From Thinopyrum elongatum (Eukaryota; Streptophyta; Magnoliopsida; Poales; Poaceae): 64,000 bases of DNA. The stretch covers positions 191,443,700 to 191,507,699 of the forward strand of contig CM022303.1 in NCBI GenBank assembly GCA_011799875.1. Reading direction: 5' to 3'. Positions within the stretch are counted from its first letter, which is position 1, and every line of letters begins with the position of its first letter. This document shows, one piece after another, positions 45,094 through 57,853 of this stretch. The notes beneath the pieces are model-generated. The model was not told the origin of the DNA, did no database searches, and worked only from the letters and a program-made list of their open reading frames with translations. A program made the translations under genes and the position numbers.

Positions 45094-48000
45094 ATGGTTA
45101 GACCAGGTGGTCGTGGTCGTGGTCGTGCCCCTGAATGCCCACCACCGCCAGACTATATGGCAGCTATGATGCAACAATTCGAGCTCAACCGTCAGTTCAT
45201 GACTGGGATCATGGCTCAGTTTCCGCATCAGAACAACCAGAACCAGAACCCTCCTTCAATAACTTTGATAGAGTTTATGCGACTCAACCCCACTCAGTTC
45301 CGCAACTCTGACAAGCCACTGGATGCTGATGACTGGCTCCACGACATCACTCACGAGATGGAGTCTGCTAATGTCGCCCCTGCCAACTTCGTCACCTTCG
45401 CAGCCTTTTTCCTAAAGGGTCCCGCTGCTCAATGGTGGGACACCCACAAGCGTACACTTCCCGCTGGAACAGTCATTACCTGGTATGAGTTCCAGGCTGC
45501 TTTTCGTGCCCAATATATTCCTCAGGGAATTATGGACCGGATGAAGACCCAGTTCCGCAACCTCACTCAGGGCAACAAGACCGTCGAAGCTTATCAGCGG
45601 GAATTCCTTGACCTGTCCCGCTATGCTGAAGAAGACATCGCCACGGATGCTCGTAGACAAGAGAAGTTCCGTAATGGACTCCACCCAGACCTCGAGCTTG
45701 CCCTTGCTGCTCAGGACTTCAACGACTTTTCTACTCTTGTGAATAAGGCTATTCTGGTTGAGACCGCCCAGATGAAACACAAGGACTCGCAGAAGCGCTA
45801 TCGTGATGGTGGCTCATCTTTGGGCTCAGCACAGAAGCGTCGAGTCTGGATTCCCAACAACGTGTTCCGTCCAAATGCCCCTGCGCCATAGAACAACTAT
45901 GCTGCACCACGTCTGCCTCCTCCACCACCGAGACAGCCAAGAGCTCAAGCTATTCAACACAATGCTCCTCTTCGTCCTGAAGATGGTCTATGCTTCAAGT
46001 GCCGCAAACCAGGTCACCTTGCTAAGGACTGCCGCCAGACTCAGAATCAGTTGGCTTTTCCTCGTACTGGCTGTGGCAATGGTCGTGGCAACAATCAGGC
46101 CCGCAACTATAATACTGGGTCTGCTGCACATGGTCGTGGACATGCTTACAACATTGATATTGAAGAAGTCCAGGATCAACCTGCTACTGTGATGGGTACC
46201 CTTCTTGTTAACTCAGTACCTGCTTCTGTTTTATTTGATTCAGGAGCATCGCATTCATTCATGTCAGAAGCATTTGCATTATCGCATGACATTGCATTTC
46301 AAAAGATGAATCTGCCAGTAGTTATCCACACCCCTGGAGGCCAGTGTCAAACCACTATGATGGCACACAATGTCCCCGTTGAAATTAAAGGGCTGGAATT
46401 CCTTGTTTCGCCCATTATCCTGAAGTCTTCCACCATAGACCTCATACTCGGAATGGATTGGTTGAAAGGTCACATTGCTTCGATCAATTGTGCCACGAAA
46501 GTTGTACAACTTCTTCACCCCTCCGACGAGATAGTGAACTACACCGCCCGAATTACTCGAAATGCTGAAGCTCAAATATATGCTATGAATGCTTTGAACA
46601 CCTCACCTCTGGAAGGAATCGAGAACGTTCCTGTTGTTCGAGATTTTCCGGACGTCTTTTCGGAAGAACTTCCAGGAATACCCCCGGTTAGGGCTGTCGA
46701 GTTCGTCATCGACTTGAAGCCTGGCACTGTCCCTATTGCGAAGTGTCCTTATAAGATGCCTCCGCACCACCTTCTCGAGCTTAAGGAAGAAATCGACAAG
46801 TCACTTAAGAACGGTTTCATCTGCCCCAGTTCCTCTGCTTGGGGAGCACCTTCACTCTTTGTTAGGAAGAAGGATGGAACTAACCGATTGGTTCAGGATT
46901 ACCGGCCCATTAACCAAGCCACAATCCAGAATAAATACCCACTGCCCCGGATCAATGATCTTTATGATCATCTTGCTGGATCCTCTGTCTTCTCGAAACT
47001 CGACCTGAGGTTGGGTTATCATCAGATCCGTGTTCGCGAAGAGGATATTCCGAAGACTACCTTTGTTACTCGATATGGCTCTTATGAGTACACTGTTATG
47101 TCATTTGGTTTAACAAATGCTCCAGCAACCTTCTCCCGGTTGATGAACTATATCTTCATGGATTACCTTGACAAATTCGTCGTTGTTTATTTGGATGATA
47201 TCCTTATATATTCCAAGAATGAAGAAGAACATGCTGAACATCTTCGGCTTGTATTGGAGAAGCTACGGGAACATCAGTTGTATGCTAAATTCTCCAAGTG
47301 TGAGTTCCGGTTATCTGAAGTGACCTATCTTGGTCATGTGATTTCCAAGAATGGCATTGCTGTTAACCCCGAGCGAGTTCAGGCTATTCTTGATTGGACT
47401 CCCCCGAAGAATGTCAAGCAAGTCAGAAGTTTTCTCGGACTCGCTAGTTATTGCCGTCGATTCATTGAGAACTTTTCCAAGATTGCAAAGCCATTGACGA
47501 ATATGCTCCACAAAGGTGTTAAATTTGAGTGGACTGAAAAATGTCAAGAAAGCTTTCAGACACTAAAAGATAAGTTAACATTTGCCCCAGTGCTAGCACC
47601 CCCGGATTCCCAAAAAGATTTTGTGATATACTGTGATGCATCTCGTCAAGGATTAGGCTGTGTCCTAATGCAAGAGCGCAAAGTGATTGCTTATGCCTCT
47701 CGACAATTGTGTCCTCACGAAGAAAATTATCCAGTGCATGATCTTAAACTTTCTGCGGTTATTTATGCTCTGAAGCTATGGCGACATTACCTTCTCGGTA
47801 ACCGTTGCGAGATATACACGGATCATCAAAGTTTGAAGTATCTATATACTCAACCAGATCTGAACCTTCGTCAACAAAGATGGCTCGAAACAATTGCCGA
47901 TTATGATATGAATATCTCATACACCCCTGGCAAGGCTAATGTAATGGCCTATGCTTTGAGTCGCAAGGCTTATTGCAACAATCTTATGGTTCAGGAAGCA

Positions 48001-49524
48001 CAACCTGTTCTTTATGAAGAGCTTCGCAAATTGAACCTCCATATTGTTCCACAGGGTTATCTCAATACCCTGGTTGTGGAACCAGATTTAGAACACAACG
48101 TTAAGACTATGCAATGGTATGACTCTGAAGTTGAAAGGATTAAGCGATACCTCGAAAAAGGAAAGTCGTCAGAATTCCATCTTGATAAGGATGGGATCCT
48201 ATTTTTCCAACACCGTCTCTTCGTACCCAAGTTCAAGGATGAGAGGGAACACGTTATGAAAGAAGCTCATGACACTCCTCTGTCCATTCATCCTGGTAGC
48301 ACAAAGATGTACCGTGACATTTGTCAGAGATACTAGTGGCCTAATATGAAGCGAGACATTGCTCATTATGTTTCTGAGTGTGACGTTTGCCGCCGCATTA
48401 AAGCAGAACACCAAAGGCCTGCTGGAACTCTGCAACCACTTGATATTCCTGAATGGAAATGGGACAAAGTCCAAATGGATTTCATTACTGGTTTTCCCAG
48501 ATCTCAGAAGGGTCATGATGCTATTTTTGTCGTCATTGACCGATTCTCAAAGGTTGCTCACTTTCTGCCAGTTAAGGAGACAATCACTGCTAGTCAGTTA
48601 GCAGACTTGTATGTTTTCCAAATTGTGTCACTCCATGATGTTCCGTTGGAGATCAGTTTGGATCGTGGCAGCCACTTTACCAGCAGATTCTGGGCAAGTT
48701 TCCAAGAAGCTATGGGAACTCATCTGTCTTTCAGCACCGCTTTTCACCCTCAGTCACAGGGTCAAGTCGAACGAGTTAATCAAGTGCTCGAAGATATGCT
48801 TCGAGCTTGTGTCATCTCCTTCGGTAAGAAATGGGAGGAATCTCTCCCGTATGCCGAATTCTCTTACAACAATAGCTATCAAGCTAGTCTGAAGATGGCA
48901 CCGTTTGAAGTTCTTTACGGACGAAAGTGTCGAATCCCTCTGAATTGGTCAGAAACTGGGGAACGCTCACTCGTTGGACCGGACATTATTCAGCAAGCTA
49001 AAGAAAAGGTCCGCATCGTTCGGGAACATCTGAAAGCTGCTCAGTCTCGTCAGAAGAGCAACTATGACCGAAAGCACCAGGAAATGGTCTATCAGCCTGG
49101 CGAGCAAGCTTACCTTCACGTCACCCCGTTGAAAGGCACTCATCAGTTCGGAATCAAAGGCAAGTTAGCTCCCCGCTACATTGGCCCGTTCCATATTCTT
49201 GCCCGTCGAGGAGAAGTGGCATATCAGTTGCAATTGCCGCCAAATCTTTCTCAAGTGCATGATGTCTTTCATGTATCCCAACTCCGTCGCTGCTTCAAGG
49301 ATCCTATTCGAGCTGTGGATCATGAAATGCTTGAATTGCGTGAAGATCTGTCTTATCCAGAATATCGCGTTCGTATTCTTGATCAAGCTGAACGCCAGAC
49401 TCGTCAAAAGTCGATCAAATTCCTCAAAGTTCAGTGGTCGAATCATTCTGAAGATGAAGTCACTTGGGAACACGAGGATCGTCTTTGCGAAGAATACCCC
49501 GCTTTCTTTCCGTCTTCCTCTTAA
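45094..49524 (+). pseudogene. Tekay gag-pol polyprotein, two nonsense codons
   Basis: One frame of 1477 codons from MVRPGGRGRGRAP to the TAA at 49522. Stops occur at 45889-45891 (codon 266) and 48334-48336 (codon 1081, where related copies have Trp). Domains in order: gag core (WLHDITHEMESANV, KGPAAQWWDTHKR, YRQ-type YIPQGIMDRMKTQF); zinc knuckle [14 protein letters not shown] (codons 300-313); protease DSGA (382-385); RT with [10 protein letters not shown] and YLDD (699-702); RNase H with [12 protein letters not shown] and [10 protein letters not shown]; integrase with H-H-C-C ending CDVCRRIK and catalytic MDFITGF, LDRGSHF, GQVERVNQ; then LAPRYIGPFHI and a chromodomain-like end (FLKVQWSNHSEDEVTWEHED). 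The start is chosen at the Arg/Gly-rich N-terminus just before the gag core. The domain order and end are those of the Tekay clade. Confidence 0.93.
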
Positions 49525-49541
49525 TTCTCGGGACGAGAATT
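49523..49541 (+). other. Perfect hairpin between stop codon and polypurine tract
   Basis: AATTCTCG-GGA-CGAGAATT, an 8-bp stem with a 3-base loop, overlaps the gag-pol stop codon. The diverged element on the right keeps the same hairpin at 62674-62692. It ends 19 bases before the 3' LTR. Confidence 0.75.
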
Positions 49542-49545
49542 CTTG

Positions 49546-49560
49546 ATAGATGAGGAGAAT
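49546..49560 (+). other. Polypurine tract of the Tekay element
   Basis: AGATGAGGAGAAT lies directly before the 3' LTR start TGTAACACCCC at 49561. Confidence 0.75.
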
Positions 49561-52500
49561 TGTAACACCCCATGTCATTAGCCACAATAATCACTTTTGA
49601 TAATGACAAGTCAGTTAGATTAACAGTGCATAATCATCATTTGCATCATATTGCATTTCAACTCCTAACTCAAAATTCAAATTAAATTAAATTGGAAAAT
49701 AAAAGTTATTCAAATCAGAAACTAAATTGTTCATTAATTAGCAAGTAAATCAAAGACAATTCTAAAATTGAAACCAACATCATTGTAATTGGGTAAGTGA
49801 CTCAAACATCCTCAAACAGTGACTAAAGACAATATTTATTAACCTTTTATTTAATCTAAATTAAATATGAAATTATGTTTTGCCCAAACTAGGTTTTTGA
49901 GTTAGGGTATAATGCACTGCTAATTGTGAGCTAGGTTACTAATTTTGTAAAAGTCATTTTGAGGCCTAACTATTTGCAAAACAGAAAATGAGAGAAAAGA
50001 AAATAAGAAAAAGAAAACAAAACAAAAATAAAAGAAAAACCAAAACCCCCCTGGCCCAACTGGGCCACGGCCCAGCCAGGCCGGCCCACTTCCTCGCCCC
50101 TGGCCTATATGGCCTCCCCTGGACCCCGAAACCCTAACCCCCACACCGCTCCCCTGTTCCCCCCTTCCCACCCCCCGATCCAGATCGGGCGCTGCCCCGC
50201 GCTTGACGCCGTCGCCACCTACCATCGCCGGACCGCCTCGCCGGAGCTGCCCCGCCGTCGTCCCCGTCCTCCTCCTCGACCCCCCCGCTGCCCTGACCCT
50301 ACGCGCCTCGATGAGGCCCCCGGCCGCCTCTCTCTCCCTCGCCCCGCACTCGCCGCGTGCGCGCGCGCTCGTCTCGCCTCGCGTCGTTGCCCCGTTCACC
50401 GCGCCTCCCCTGCTGTCGCCTGGCCCATGCGCCCCCGTGCTGCTCCGCCTCGCGCTCACCACGACCCCAACACGCATGCCTCGCCGCAGCCCGCGCCGCT
50501 CGCCCCGCGCCGTCGTCTCTCCCTCCCTGCGCCCGGTTTGCGCATCGGCCTCCCCCTGCACATCCCGGGCCACGCCCCGATGCCTCCCGTGCGCGCGCTG
50601 CACCACCGCTGCCGGCGCCGCAGCTCGCACCGCCGCACCCCCTGGCCTCCATTGCCCGGCGCCCAGCCGCCCCTCGCGCTCGCGGGCCGCGCCTGGCCAC
50701 GCCCAGCGCCCGCGCGCCCGCTATGGTCCTGGGCCACTGTCGGACTGCCCCCACCCCCATGTGTCTATGACACAGGGGCCCCACGCCCCAGAATGATTTA
50801 AAATAAAATAAAATAAAATCAAATTAGTAAAAGCAATTGATAATTAATTAATTAATTAGTGAATTAATTAAGTTAATTAACTCTGTTTAATTAAAATAAT
50901 TAATTAGTTAGTATAATTAAATAGTAATTAGATTAATTAAACCCTAATTAACCTAAATAGACTATGACAGGTGGGACCCACACATTAGTTTGACCCAGTC
51001 AACGCCCTGTTGACTGTTCATGTCATGCTGACATCAACATACACTGTTCTGGATAATGTTGATTTAAATGATTAAATAAAATTCAAAAAAATGATTAAAA
51101 CTTTAGAAAATCATTTAAAATAAACCGTAACTCCGATGAAAATAATTTATATATGAAAGTTGCTCAGAATTTCGATACGAATCTGAATACGCCCTCTGTA
51201 TTCCTATCAGATGCCCCTAGCTAGATGAACATGGAACTTTTAGACCGATTTCAATAAATGAATAGTGCCCAACTTTAATTAAATAAATCCGAATAAATTC
51301 CTAAATTAACTAACTCATTTAGTTAGGCAGTAGAACACCTCGGCATAACATTTAGGCATGTCATACATATTGTTTGCATTTGTGCCATCGATTTATTGTT
51401 TCTCTCCCCCTCCTTCTCTCTCGATAGACGCCGAGACCGACGCCGCCACAGCTGGGTACGACTACGCTACAGACGAGCAGCCCGTTGACGACCCCTCCTT
51501 CTTGCCAGAGCAACCAGGCAAGCCCCCCCCCTTGAGCATCCAGATATTGCCCATTCCATTTCTCCTGCTTGCATTAGATTTTGCTACTGTTAATGTTTGC
51601 TCCTATTCTGATGCATAGCCTGCTTTGTAACCTGTTTATTGTTACCTTACCTGCCTATGTTAAACTGCTTAGTATAGATTGGTAGTGAACCATCAGTGAC
51701 CCCACCACCTTACCCTTGTTGCCCCTGCTTGATCATCGACGACTCGATCAATGTGATCGTCGACCAGAGACCGACACATCACTTCACCCCCCTTTAGTTG
51801 TACGACTCTGCATAGTAACTATCGAGTGCCGAGGGTGATACCTCGTAACGCACTCCTGATGAACACTCTATAGTGTAGCTGTTCGGACGTGATCATCGAG
51901 GGTGATTCCTCCTTCTCCACTTCCGATACGACTCTGTCGTCCAACCACTCAGTGTGAACCTCGAGGGTGATGCCTCATACGTTCACCCTGATGATTTCAT
52001 CGAGCGGAATTCACCGAGGGTGATTCCTCGGGGTTTTCCCCCTTGATGATATGACCACACGGTTACTTTGACCATTGTTAAAGGCGGATCGACCCTGATG
52101 GGTACCCGCAGGGGATCTATGATGTCGGGTGTGCCGGAAGGGCACTCAAGTGTGATATTGTGGCGGAGCATCAGAGACTCTGATTGTCTCCGCGTGTTAC
52201 TAAATGGGCCTATTGGATTTGGGTGTGTGATCTGAGTGGGTCATCTTGCCCTTTACGCACTGCCACCACGCGGGACAATGGTTATGGGGCCCTCTGTGAT
52301 GTACGTTTCTCCCGAAAGCTCATCAGACATCACAGTTCACTGTGCAGGCTGATCACCGGGATTGGGCTGGATACTTCACTGACGAGTTCAGTGTCGCGCC
52401 TGCACCCCGGCCAGCCACACAACGCCCTGGGTGCCCAGGGCGATGGCCCAAGACCTCTGGGTGCATAGGTTAGTCCGGCGTGCTGACCTCTCTACTGAGC

Positions 52501-53408
52501 CTAGGTAGGGCGCTGCTTCGTGTTGATCTCCCGAGGCCGGGCATTACCCAGCAAGTGTGTCCAGCCAGAGGTGATCGAGCGTGTTGGGTAACAGTAGTGC
52601 ACCCCTGCAGGGAAGAAATATCTATCGATAGCCGGTCCTACAGTAAAGGACGCTCAGTTTGTGTATCCCGATCTACTACTTGAACTGGATACTTGTTGCT
52701 TAATTGAAGCTTCGGGATCGCTTTCTCGCAGGGAGTCGAGGAAGGATCTCTGGGCTTGCTTCAACATGTTTGCTTAATAAAATGCTATTCTACTCTCTTC
52801 TATTACTACAAGATGGAGGCTCGTGAAGATGTTTGAAGATGCTAGTCTTCGATAGGACTAGGCCTTCTCTCTATTCTGGCATTCCTGCAGCCCAGTCCAC
52901 ATATACAGCCTTTCCCCTTTGATAATGTTGCATATGTAGTGTAGATCCTTGCTTGCTGAGTACTTCGGATGAGTACTCATGGTTGCTTTGTTACTTCTTT
53001 TTCCCCATACCCCGATTTGATGATACCTCAAATGATGGAGCCCCGGAGCCAGATGCCACCTTAGGAGCTTACTACCAGGAGGGTCCAGACGGTACTTACT
53101 ACAGGATCAAGCCAGCCGACCAGGAGTAGGATCGGAGGCTCCCAGGCAGGAGGCCTACGCCTTTCGATCTAGAGTCATTGTTTGTGCTAGCCTTCTTAAG
53201 GCAAAACTTGTCTAACTATGTCTGTACTCAGATAAAATTTGTATGACTGACTTATGTATTCGGATCTTTGTGATCCCTGGTCTGTAATATTGTGGATCTT
53301 CATTATTTTGTGTTAGAGTTGTGTTGTGATATCTTCCCGTGAGTCCCTGTGCTTGATCGTGCATGTTTGCGTGTATGATTAGTGCACGATTGAGTCAGGG
53401 GCATCACA
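49561..53408 (+). repeat. 3' LTR of the Tekay element (3848 bp)
   Basis: TGTAACACCCC to GGGGCATCACA, collinear with 39846-43679. It repeats the GC-rich block (50050-50800), coding-like segment 1 (about 51430) and the hairpin array (51830-51845, then about 51897, 51962 and 52015). Segment 2 near 53018 has picked up changes: GGAGCC is kept but ACCTCAGGAGC became ACCTTAGGAGC, a nonsense change. Confidence 0.93.
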
Positions 53409-55180
53409 GGCGGTGTACCGGGATGTGCAATGACTCAAGAGTGACATGTATGAAAGAATTATGAAAGGTGGCTTTGCCATAAATACGATGTCAACTACAT
53501 GATCATGCAAAGCAATATGACAATGATGGAACGTGTCATAATAAAACGGAATGGTGGAAAGTTGCATGGAAATATATCTCGGAATGGCTATGGAAATGCC
53601 ATAATAGGTAGGTATGGTGGCTGTTTTGAGGAAGGGTAAAAGGTGGGTGTATGGTACCGGCAAAAGTTGCGCGGTACTAGAGAGGCTAGCAATGGTCGAA
53701 GGGTGAGAGTGCGTATAATCCATGGACTCAACATTAGTCATAAAGAACTCACATACTTATTGCAAAAATTTATTAGTCATCAAAACAAAGTACTATGCGC
53801 ATGCTCCTAGGGGGATAGATTGGTAGGAAAAGACCATCGCTCGTCCCCGACCGCCACTCATAAGGAAGACAATCAATAAATAAATCATGCTCCGATTTCA
53901 TCAGATAATGGTTCACCATACGTGCATGCTACGGGAATCACAAACTTTATACAAGTATTTCTACAATCCACAATTACTCACTAGCATGACTTTAATATCA
54001 CCATCTCTATATCTCAAAACAATCATAAGGAATCAAACTTCTCATAGTATTCAATGCACTTTATATGAAAGTTTTTATTATATCCCTCTTGGATGTCTAT
54101 CATATTAGGACTAAATTCATAACCAAAGAAAATTACCATGCTGTTTAGAGACTCTCAAAATAATATAAGTGAAGCATGAGAGTTCAATAATTTCTCCAAA
54201 ATAAAGCCACCGCCGTGCTCTAAAAAGATATAAGTGAAGCACTAGAGCAAAATTGCCTAGCTCAAAAGATATAAGTGAAGCACATAGAGTATTCTAATAA
54301 ATCACAATTCATGCGTGTCCCTCTAAAAAGGTGTGTACAGCAATGATGATTATGGGAAACTAAAAAGTAAAGAGTAATATCATACAAGACGCTCCAAGCA
54401 AAACACATATCATGTGGTGAATAAAAATATAGCCTCAAGTAAAGTTACCGATAGACGAAGACGAAAGAGGGGATACCTTCCGGGGCATCCCCAAGCTTAG
54501 GCTCTTGGTTGTCCTTGAATATTACCTTGGGATGCCTTGGGCATCCCCAAGCTTAGGCTCTTGCCACTCCTTATTCCATAGTCCATCAAATCCTTACCGA
54601 AAACTTGAAAACTTAACAACACAAAACTCAACAGAAAATCTCATAAGCTCCATTAGTATAATAAAATAAATCACCACTTTATGGTACTGTTGTGAAGTCA
54701 TTCTTTATTTATATGGTTCATACCCCCCGATACTACCCATAGATTCATCAAAATAAGCAAACAACACATAGAAAACAGAATCTATCAAAAAACAGAACAG
54801 TCTGCGAAGATTTGAGTTATTCCAATACTTCTCTAATCCAATTTTTTTGAAAAATTAGGAAAACAGAGGAAATTTGTGTATCAATCCTGTGTAAAAAAAT
54901 CATGGTTTTTCCATGCTCCAGTGAATTTAAACAATTCTATGACTAGACATAAAAGTTTCTGTTTTTCAGCAAGATCAAATCAACTATCACCTTAAGCCAT
55001 CCCAAAGGTCTTACTTGGCACAAACACTAACTAAAACACAAAAACACATCTACCCAGAGGCTATATGAATTATTTATTGCAAAACAGCAAGGAAAAATAT
55101 TGGGTTGTCTCCCAACAAGCGCTTTTCTGTAAAGCCTTTTTAGCTAGGCATTGAGATTTCGATGATGCTCACATGAAAGA
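53409..55180. other. Interior of the level-1 element, middle part
   Basis: Non-coding. It contains short repeats 'AAAGATATAAGTGAAGCAC' at about 54145-54290, and the segment from 54490 matches 1-650 of the left element. A conserved 'GTTG(C/T)CTCCCAACAAGCGCT' lies at 55104 and 603. No gene is seen. Confidence 0.7.
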
Positions 55181-56013
55181 CTAGAATTGAAGCACAAAGA
55201 GAGCATTATAAAGCATGTGAAAAATGAGTTTAAGTCTAACATACTTCCTATACATAGGCATTTTATAAGCAAACAAATTATCAAGACAAGAAAAACCTAG
55301 CATATGCAAGGAAGGAGAATAAAACATAGACAATCTTAACATGAAGAGAGGTAATTTAGCAACATAAAAATTTCTATGACCATATTTTCCTCTCTCATAA
55401 TAATTACATGTGGGATCATATTCAAATTCAACAATATAGCTATCACATAAAATATTCTCTACATGATCCACATGCATGCAAAGTTGACACTCTTCCAAAA
55501 TAGTGGGATTATCATAAAATAAAGTCATGACCTCTCCAAACCCACTTTTATCAAAAAATTCATAAGATTGATCATTCTCCAAATATGTGGGATCTAGAGT
55601 TGACACTCTTCCAAACCCACTTTCAATATTATTGCAAACATTATTATCGATCTTATATTCATCATGGGGCTTAAATAAATTTTCAAGATCATAAGAAGAA
55701 TCACCCAATCATGATCATTGCAACAAGTAGTGGACATCGCAAAACTAGCATCCCCAAGCTTAGGGTTTTGCATATCATCAACACAATTGACATTAATAGA
55801 ATTTATAATAACATCATTGTAATCATGCTTTTCATTCAAGGATCTATCATGAATCACTTTATAATTTTCTTCTTTTAACACTTCATCACAATTTTCAGAT
55901 TCATGAATTTCAAGCAAAACCTCATAAAGGTAATCTAGTGCACTCAACTCACTAGCAATAGGTTCATCATAATTGGATCTCTTAAAAAGATTAGCAAGTG
56001 GATGAGGATCCAT
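55181..56013 (-). pseudogene. Unrecognised ORF of the level-1 element
   Basis: From the ATG at 56013 the frame reads MDPHPLANLFKRSNYDEPIA, LDYLYEVLLEIHESENCDEV and so on, then loses its frame at about 55705 and continues in another as SSYDLENLFKPHDEYKIDNN, FDKSGFGEVMTLFYDNP and a hydrophobic, Tyr/Leu-rich end (MLRLSMFYSPSLHMLGFSCL). Together about 278 residues, broken by one frameshift. It is acidic with Asn- and Tyr-rich stretches. No gag, protease, RT, integrase or envelope motif is recognised. It stands right after the PBS, where gag would be expected. The related element at the left edge has a different ORF here. Confidence 0.6.
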
Positions 56014-56254
56014 AAACCTTTGTTTCTATTTTTCAAATAACACGCAATTTTACCAAGCGAACAAGCAAACAAACCAAGTAAGACATAAGGGAAAACGAAA
56101 AGAAGAACGGAAGAAGGCCGAAGAAAAGGCAAATCTTTTCGAAAATCATTTTAGAAGTGGGGGAGAGAAAAACGAGAGGCAAACGGCGAATAATGTAATG
56201 CAAGAGATGAGAGTTTATGATAGGTACTTGGTATGTCTTGACTTGGCGTAGATC

Positions 56255-56272
56255 TCCCCGGCAACGGTGCCA
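56255..56272 (-). other. Primer-binding site of the level-1 element, tRNA-Asp type
   Basis: On the minus strand TGGCACCGTTGCCGGGGA, one mismatch from a perfect complement of the 3' end of plant tRNA-Asp. Confidence 0.88.
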
Positions 56273-56283
56273 GAAATTCTTCC

Positions 56284-57848
56284 CGCTACTTCTTGAGCTT
56301 GCGTTGGTTTTTTCCTTGAAGAGGAAAGGGTGATGCAGCAAAGTAGAGATAAGTATTTCCCTCAGTTAGAGAACCAAGGTATCAATCCAGTAGGAGACAA
56401 CGCACAAATCACCAATACCTGCACAAACAATCAAACACTTGCACCCAACGCGATAAAGGGGTTGTCAATCCTTCACGGCCACTTGCAAAAGTGAGATATG
56501 ATAGAGATAGATAAATAAAACTAAACAAAAGATAAAATATTTTTGGTTTTTTTTGGTATATAGATCTAAAAATAAAAGATTGCAAAATAGTAGATCGGAA
56601 AGTAATATGATGGAAAATAGACCCGGGGCCATAGGTTTCACTAGAGGCTTCTCTCAAGATAGCAAATAATACGGTGGGTGAACAAATTACTGTCGAGCAA
56701 TTGATAGAAAACCGCAAAGTTATGACAATATCAAAGGCAGTGATTATGAAATATAGGCATCACGTCCGTGTCAAGTAGACCGACTCCTGCCTGCATCCAC
56801 TACTATTACTCCACACATCGACCGACTCCTGCCTGCATCTAGAGTATTAAGTTCATGAAGAACAGAGTAACGCTTTAAGTAAGATGACATGATGTAGAGG
56901 AATAAACTCAAGCAATATGATGTAAACCCCATCTTTTTATCCTCGATGGCAACAATACAATACGTGCCTCGCTGCCCCTACTGTCACTGGGAGAGGACAC
57001 CGCAAGATTGAACCCAAAGCCAAGCACTTCTCCCATTGCAAGAGAAACCAATCTAGTTGGCCAAACTAAACCGATAGTTCAAAGAGAATTACAAGGATAT
57101 CAAATCATGCATAAAAGAATTCAGAGAAGATTCAAATAATATTCATAGATAAGCTGATCATAAATCCACAATTCATCAGATCTCGACAAACACACCGCAA
57201 AAGAAGATTACATCGGATAGATCTCCAAGAACATCAAGGAGAACGTTGTATTGAGAATCAAAGAGAGAGAAGAAGCCATCTAGCTACTAGCTATGGACCC
57301 GTAGGTCTGCGGTAAACTACTCATGCTTGATCGGAAGGGCAATATAGTTGATGTAGAAGCCCTCCGTGATTGAATCCCCCTCCGGCAGGATGTCGGAAAA
57401 GGCCCCAAGATGGGATCTCACGGGAACAAAAGGTTGCGTCGGTGGAAAAGTGTTTTCGTGGATGCTTCTGGTGGTTTGGGAATATATGTGAATATATAGG
57501 AGGAAGATCTAGGTCAGGGGGTCACCGAGGGGCCCACAAGGCAGGGGGCGCGCCCTCCCCCTTGTGGCCGCCTCGTGGCTCTTCTGACTTGCACTCCAAG
57601 TCTCCTAGGTGTCTTTTGGTCCAAGAAAAATCATCGCGAAGGTTTTATTCCGTTTGGACTCCGTTTGGTATTCCTTTTCTGTGAAGCTTAAAAACAAGGA
57701 AAAAACAGAAACTGGCACTGGGCTCTAGGTTAATAAGTTAATCCCAAAAATAATACAAAATAGCATATTAATGCATATAAAACATCCAAAATAGATAATA
57801 TAATAGCATGGAACAATAAAACATTATAGAGACGTTGGAGATGTACCA
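56284..57848 (-). repeat. 5' LTR of the level-1 element (1565 bp)
   Basis: On the minus strand it runs from TGGTACATCTCCAACGTC (57848) to GAAGTAGCG (56284). Both tips carry single changes from the consensus (TGATACG start, CA end). The length equals that of its partner at 37247-38811. Confidence 0.9.
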
Positions 57849-57853
57849 TATAG
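57849..57853. other. Target-site duplication, right copy (TATAG)
   Basis: Partner of 37242-37246. It marks the point in the RT gene where the level-1 element inserted. Confidence 0.9.

Larger units (their letters stand above)
39846..53408 (+). mobile_element. Tekay-type chromovirus (Gypsy), complete
   Basis: A 13.6-kb element with long LTRs (3834 and 3848 bp), iMet-type PBS, an extra leader ORF, one gag-pol frame ending in a chromodomain-like region, a hairpin and polypurine tract. Flanks are GGCAG and GGCGG, a target duplication with one change. Six substitutions and one indel are seen in the first 390 bases of the LTR pair. Only two nonsense codons break gag-pol, so it is a recent but inactive copy. 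It lies inside the level-1 element. Confidence 0.93.
37247..57848 (-). mobile_element. Non-autonomous Athila-like element (level 1), itself interrupted
   Basis: Two LTRs of exactly 1565 bp (56284-57848 and 37247-38811), a tRNA-Asp-type PBS, a purine tract and a 5-bp target duplication define a complete element. Its own interior is only about 3.9 kb (38812-39845 and 53409-56283), because a Tekay element occupies 39846-53408. The interior has an unrecognised ORF but no gag or pol, so it must have moved with proteins from another element. It is the same family as the element at 1-3330. Confidence 0.9.
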
